64,000 nucleotides of DNA from Halichoerus grypus. Its lineage: Eukaryota; Chordata; Mammalia; Carnivora; Phocidae. Under the pieces are notes generated by a model. The model was not told the origin of the DNA, did no database searches, and was given only the letters and a program-made list of their open reading frames with translations. Every line of letters begins with the position of its first letter. Within the stretch, counting starts at the first letter, position 1. The stretch covers positions 58,615,850 through 58,679,849 of the forward strand of contig NC_135714.1 of NCBI RefSeq assembly GCF_964656455.1. The letters are read 5' to 3'. The position numbers were made by a program, and so were the translations under genes. This document shows positions 58,906 to 64,000 of the stretch, one piece after another.

Positions 58906-60441
58906 CAGGCAGGTGGCAGCTATGGTAGACAGCCACACTCCGTCCACACTCCCACACTCCATCCCCGTCCTGGCTGGAGGACATTTTGAATGACAGTAGT
59001 ATGAACAGGCCTTGTATTCCAGCCCTAATGCCTGTAACTAGACACAAAGGTATGCTGAATGCTGGAAGATAGCCTTGTAGATAACCCTGCAGTCGTCCTG
59101 AAGAAATAGATAAATATTTGGATAATGGGAAATTTGGGGGAAGAAAATTGAGAATTTATAAGAAATAACTAAAGATTGCCCATTTGCATGTCCTTACTAA
59201 TCACCTGGAGAATTTAAGGATAAAATATGTCGATATCGGTAAGTTACAGTGAAATTAAACGGACAAATTAACATAAAAAAGTCCAGACAATAGGACTGAA
59301 ATCTTACTAAAATGAACCACATCATGCATTCTGTGTGGGAAATAAACAAATACAGTTAGCAGTGGGTATTAAAGAAGGAGATAGTGATCTAATGGCAGAG
59401 GTAGCTGGAACAGGGAGGGCTGGCTCGTTGGCATAACTAGAATGTCAGCATATATGGAAGCAGTCCCATCGAGGAGTCAGGAAGAGTAGAAGGAGGAGTG
59501 GTGCATGATGTATCTGAAAGATCGATAATGTCTTTTGATAATGTCTGAGGGATGACAATGAAGAATGTAGTGATGAAATCTCAGAATGGGCTTGCAGAAG
59601 AAAAAAGTAAAAAAGGAAATCATTGTGTAAAGGTCCTGAGGCATGAATAAAATTAGCTTATGTTAATATTCATCTCACCCCTCCAGTTTCTCAAATTCCC
59701 ATGGTCCCATCCTTATAGGTTTAACTATGTATCGCTGCACATTCAAGATTTAGATTAATTTAGAAGCTCAAATACGAAAGTAAGATCCTGTCAAACTACG
59801 CATTTAGAAATAAGAAATTCAAGTTTCTCCTCAAAACTACTCTCTGAGTTCACAGAGAATGAAGCTGTTTCTGGGGCGCTTTACTGGACCGTGGTTAAGG
59901 CCCTAAACATCTGTTTATGGCTGTCCATCACCTTCACTAGCCGGTAGCAGGAACGGGATGGGTATTTTTTTTTTTTTTTAACGTGGTATGTAAGTGCTTC
60001 CAACAATATCTGACACATAGTGAGTATTCAATTAATGTGTGTTGTATTCATTTTGAAATTACAACTGGGGCAAGGACTTCACATTGATACAAATTTAGCT
60101 GATGAATTTTTAAGCATATAATTTTATTAAGGTGGAACCATTCTTGTTATTGGTTGACATAACGGTAGCATTATTTTTATAACTACTAAACATTCCTAGC
60201 TTGTCACTGTAAAGTAAGTTGAAAAAGTCATAAGGGTGAAAGATTTGTTCATACGAGAGCAGTTTGTATCATTAAGTAGATTATTGAACTGATATGATTT
60301 GAAATAATAAGGTTAAGAAATTCTGAGCAGGGTGATGAAAGAGACTGTTATAGACATCTAAAATACAGTAAGAATATTAAACAGTTGAATTGAAAGTAGT
60401 TTCAGGGAAGACTGCACTGGCTTTGTGTGAGGCTAGTGATA
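58906..60441. other. Intron, mostly unassigned
   Basis: A probable L2 3' end lies at 59985-60050 ('AATATCTGACACATAGTGAG'). Otherwise nothing is recognised. Confidence 0.45.
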
Positions 60442-60457
60442 AAGAAGGGAAAGCTAG

Positions 60458-60643
60458 GGGCGCCTGGGGGCTCAGTCAGTTGAGCGTCTGCCTTCAGCTC
60501 AGGTCATGATCCCGGGGTCCTGGGATCGAGCCCCATGTCGGGCTCCCTGCTCAGCGGGGAGCCTGCTTCTCCCCCTGCTTGTGCTCTCTCTCTCTCTCTC
60601 CCTGACAAATAAATAAATAAGATATTTAAAGAAAAAAAAAAAA
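60458..60643 (+). mobile_element. Can-SINE, young copy
   Basis: GGGGCGCCTGGGGGCTCAGT head, (TC)n body and A-tail. TSD AAGAAGGGAAAGCTAG / AAGAAGAGAAAGCTAG. Confidence 0.95.
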
Positions 60644-60659
60644 AAGAAGAGAAAGCTAG

Positions 60660-61550
60660 CCAGAACAGGGCACCAATGCTAAGAGTGTATTAGAAGACCC
60701 TTTGATTGACTTCTATCAAATGTTTCCAGGACACTGGGGGAAATCCTAAGTCTAAAAGTTCTAGGAATCTTCATTATTCAAGCAGGATAGGCAGGTTTTT
60801 TTCCAGACACTGTCTGAAAGACCCTCCACCAATATGAGTAAACTGTGGAACTAGCTTCCTTCAGAAGATGAGCTGCTGAGTCAATGACACTTGCATATTA
60901 ACCTGTGGGTACAGAGTGTCATAGGTGGTGGAAAGCTGCCATTTTGTCCACTAAGCCATCCCCTGCAGCAGGATGAATGGACCTTTACAGTCGCAGCTCC
61001 AGCGTCTCTGTTGCAACACTTTTAATGATAGACACTGTAATATAAAACAGGATAAATAGGTAATTCAGTAGAGTAATTTGGAGTATTCATACTTACTCGT
61101 CATAAAATAAAGGTGACCAACCAACTTCTTTTCGCGACCTCTCCCATCATATCATCAAGTTTTGGATACACTCCCATCAAACATCATCTTAGGTTCTCTA
61201 GGTTCTCAATAGAGTTTTCCTTCTGGTGGATTTCCTCTTCCTCGGAGCGAAATGCCAGGACACTGAGAAAGTACTAGGGGTGGGGCCTGGAAATTGTCGG
61301 CTCCACCGTCCACAGCTCACGCAACCTGGGAGTGGAACTTGCTCCCTTACAGCCCTGGGTGCTCTCTGAGTGGATGCCAGCACATTTCATAGTTTCACTA
61401 ATGCTGTTGTTCTGTGCATATCCTATTTCTTATTTTTCATCTTGTCTCTTTGGCCTCTGTTGTTCCACCTAGAAGTCCTTCCTGCCTTCCTAAATGTGTC
61501 ATTTGTCTCAATTTTATCAGTTATTTTATAGAGTAGTGTAAATACACAGC
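60660..61550. other. Intron, nothing recognised
   Basis: Unassigned. The minus-strand 61-codon ORF at 61198-61383 has no family resemblance. Confidence 0.45.
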
Positions 61551-61554
61551 CCTC

Positions 61555-61770
61555 GCTAGAGCAAGACTCCCAGAATTTAAATTCCAAGTCTGCCATTCAC
61601 TGATTGTGTAACCTTGGTCAAGTCATCCCGTCTCTGAGCCCCAATCTCTTTGATGTGAAGAATAGTAGTCTCTAACATAGAATTGTTAAGCCAGCCAATC
61701 CAGGCAAAGAAGAGGGCACAGTGCCTAACACATTGCAAATACTCCATAAATGTTATATGCTAATATGTAA
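61555..61770 (+). repeat. MIR
   Basis: 'GTGTAACCTTGGTCAAGTCA', 'CCCGTCTCTGAGCCCCAATC' and 'GGCACAGTGCCTAACACATT' are in plus-strand MIR order. Confidence 0.85.
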
Positions 61771-62479
61771 TATGTTACTCCTTCTTAGGCCTTCTTAGAA
61801 TTGCAGGTGAATTCAAACAAAAATTTTGAAACAATGAATCAGTTGATAACTAACCTAAATCTTCGATGTAACTAAAGGAATATACTTTTGGTCACTTTTG
61901 ATATTAACATAGTATCAAAGTTGACTGGTCATCATAAACATAAACAAACAAATAAATAAATAAAAGAAGTGACTTACAGATAAGAGACCAACTTCATAAA
62001 AGCTTTATTTTTACTTAAGATTTGTGGTTTCTCAGGATGACACCCACTTTTGTTCATAGCTGTGTATTCTGTTGTCCCAGGGTGAGTCCCTCGTTGCCAC
62101 TCTCTCTTTTGAAACAGTCTGACTTTGTGAGGGGTGAGGGAGGGGAGAGGTACTTAGGTGAAGGGGTTTGTTCTCACAGAACTTTTCCCACCCTCTCCGT
62201 CTCCCTCTTCCTCTCTCTACCTATTCCCCCTCCCCCATTGTAGCCCCCACAGTCCATCCCCAGAGCCTCCCTGATCCACAACAAATAAGCTTCATCAATG
62301 TATGAGAGGGTGCTTAACTATTGATTATTTTCCTGACTATTGGTTATTTTCTACATCCCTACCGTAAAAACCTAGCAAACATGCACAATAAGCCAACCAA
62401 AGCCAACCACAGTTAACAGTTTGATGTTGGGCCTTCCACTATTTTATATTTACATGTAAATATACATATATACACATTT

Positions 62480-62720
62480 CTTTTCACCCTGCATGGACTA
62501 CTTGTGTTTTATGGCTCCACACTGTTGTACGTTTCCTCATAAAACGCGTTCTTCTAAAGTGTGGTCTCTACTGACTTCGTAGTAGTCAATGCTGTAGGTA
62601 TAATTTATTTATTCAGTTCTTGATGGTTGGACATTTAGGTTGTTCCCAGGTTTTTACTGTTATAAACATTGCAGTGAACAACTGTGGACATCTTTGTAAA
62701 CACCCATGATTATTTGCACA
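62480..62720 (-). mobile_element. Probable old L1 ORF2 3' fragment
   Basis: 'GATGGTTGGACATTTAGGTTG' and 'TTATAAACATTGCAGTGAAC' are the antisense of the familiar L1 ORF2 C-terminal stretch. Confidence 0.55.
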
Positions 62721-62825
62721 AGGAACCTATACTATTTATTAGATTGGTCTTTAGTTCTTTATTTGCAAATGAATGGTTACTTGTATTCTCAGAAACAAAA
62801 CTAATATTTAAAGCTTTGTGCATAA

Positions 62826-62941
62826 CACATGTCAGGCTCCCTGCTCAGTGTGAGTCTGCTTCTCCCTCTCCCTCTGCCCCCACTTGTTCTCGCTCTCTCT
62901 TTCTCTCTCTCAAATAAATAAAATCTTTAAAAAAAAAAAAA
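62826..62941 (+). mobile_element. Can-SINE, 5'-truncated
   Basis: It starts inside the body (GTCAGGCTCCCTGCTCAGTG), then CT-rich sequence, AAATAAATAAAATC and poly-A. Confidence 0.88.
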
Positions 62942-63016
62942 AGGACTCTCTTCCCCCTCCCTCTGCTCCTCCCTCCTCCCCCAGAATAAATAAAATCTTT
63001 AAAAATTTTTAAAAAG
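62942..63016 (+). mobile_element. Can-SINE 3' end, abutting the previous one
   Basis: 'CTTCCCCCTCCCTCTGCTCC', then AGAATAAATAAAATCTTT and an A-tail. Only the 3' half is present. Confidence 0.8.
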
Positions 63017-63422
63017 TAAGGAGGATCTGGGTACAAATTGAGTTTTAATCTTAAAAATCATATTTAATTCTCTGGGCTGCATTTTCAACTATTGTAAAAA
63101 GGAGGTAATAATACTAATGGTACAGGCTGCTGTAAGAATTAAGTGCCTAGCACATAACCGGTATGAAATAAATATAGTTTCCCTTCCCTTCAGTCTGACA
63201 TTGTATTGTGACCCTCTGACTAAAATTACAATATGTTTTAAATGAAAATACATGAAAATTTGTCATCTAGCACCATAAGGCTTAGGTTGCCAATATTTGG
63301 ATATGTAGCCTGTAAAAGGTGCATATGAACTTGTACATTTTTCCTTGATCCGTGTTAACCTCAAATAAGCAAAAACATCCCCCGCCCCCCGCAATTGAGC
63401 ACCTAAGAAGCATCCCAAGGCT

Positions 63423-63627
63423 GGGGCGCCTGGGTGGCTCAGTTGGTTAAGCGACTGCCTTCGGCTCAGGTCATGATCCCAGGGTCCTGGGATCGAGCCC
63501 CGCATCGGGCTCCCTGCTCGGCGGGAGGCCTGCTTCTCCCTCTCCCACTCCCCCTGCTTGTGTTCCCTCTCTCGCTGTCTCTCTCTCTGTCAAATAAATA
63601 AATAAAATCTTTAAAAAAAAAAAAAAA
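63423..63627 (+). mobile_element. Can-SINE, young near-consensus copy
   Basis: GGGGCGCCTGGGTGGCTCAG head, CTCTCTCGCTGTCTCTCTC body and A17 tail. A perfect 18-bp TSD AAGAAGCATCCCAAGGCT occurs at 63405-63422 and 63628-63645. It is the youngest-looking SINE here. Confidence 0.97.
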
Positions 63628-63645
63628 AAGAAGCATCCCAAGGCT

Positions 63646-64000
63646 TTATTTCTTTTTCTTAACTTGTTATGTATATTTTTTTCTTAACTTGTTATGACTG
63701 CATGGACTTGTGAAAAAGGGGTTCTAATCTTTTCGTCACCAAGTTTTTTTACTTGATATCATTATGTGGGAAGCACAGATTGATTTTTTTTCTTTGGAGG
63801 GTCTTCTCCTTACACATATATCTACTTCCTTTCTTGAGTAAAACAAGTGTTCAACAGCAGTATCCGAGAGAACTTCAGTAAAGGGCAGTTAGATCAAAGA
63901 TCTGTATTATGGGGGAAATATAGATTTCCTTTGAAATATATTTTAAATTGTTAAATGATATGTTAATTATGGCTAATTCTACATGGTTGCGTATGTGTGT
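63646..64000. other. Intron, right edge
   Basis: A 16-bp direct repeat, TTCTTAACTTGTTATG, occurs twice near 63655-63697. Nothing else is recognised. Confidence 0.5.

Overview
This is vertebrate nuclear DNA from a carnivoran. About 25 tRNA-Lys-type Can-SINEs (SINEC) are spread through it, and it carries a full-length carnivore-type LINE-1. The SINEs have the 'GCGCCTGGGTGGCTCAG' head, a CT-rich body and an AATAAA-rich tail. They look like the arctoid forms (bears, pinnipeds, mustelids), not the dog SINEC_Cf or felid SINEC_Fc forms; the species is not resolved.

The only protein-coding gene recognised is MTHFD2L on the + strand. It encodes mitochondrial bifunctional methylene-tetrahydrofolate dehydrogenase/methenyl-THF cyclohydrolase 2-like. 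Five internal exons lie here: 11411-11595, 12391-12513, 30636-30788, 31974-32081 and 57744-57836. All have GT/AG sites, and they join in frame over about 220 residues. They carry the substrate-site Tyr/Lys, the family signature ending QLPLP, the KDVDG aspartate, the Rossmann GRSKNVGMP loop, and the HERPGGDATVTIAHRYT segment typical of the mitochondrial MTHFD2/MTHFD2L branch. The first exon (mitochondrial presequence) lies upstream, and the C-terminal exons lie beyond the right edge.

Everything else is intron, in six pieces: at least 11.4 kb, 0.8, 18.1, 1.2 and 25.7 kb, and at least 6.2 kb. Intron content is mostly transposon layers: ancient L2, MIR, MER5-like and hAT copies; old L1M fragments (8.8-10.4, 18.5-20.3, 22.9-25.2 and 46.9-49.3 kb); younger Can-SINEs with clear target-site duplications (TSDs); and young L1 copies in the 25.7-kb intron.

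The most notable structures are these. (1) A full-length antisense L1 (51.0-57.6 kb) has a 16-bp TSD and about 225 bp of 3'-transduced unique DNA; its 5'UTR ends only about 150 bp before an MTHFD2L exon. (2) A second, 5'-truncated L1 (43.5-44.3 kb) has an independent 3' transduction and a 17-bp TSD. (3) A 40-bp 3'-truncated 5S rRNA copy without a poly-A tail sits inside an 18-bp TSD, which is a tailless retropseudogene. (4) Two SINEs inserted into one site leave three copies of the same target sequence. (5) A repeat-free block near 7.7-8.3 kb has paired homeodomain-type and inverted forkhead-type motifs. (6) There are two full matches to the CTCF core. No CRISPR array, operon or bacterial feature is present.
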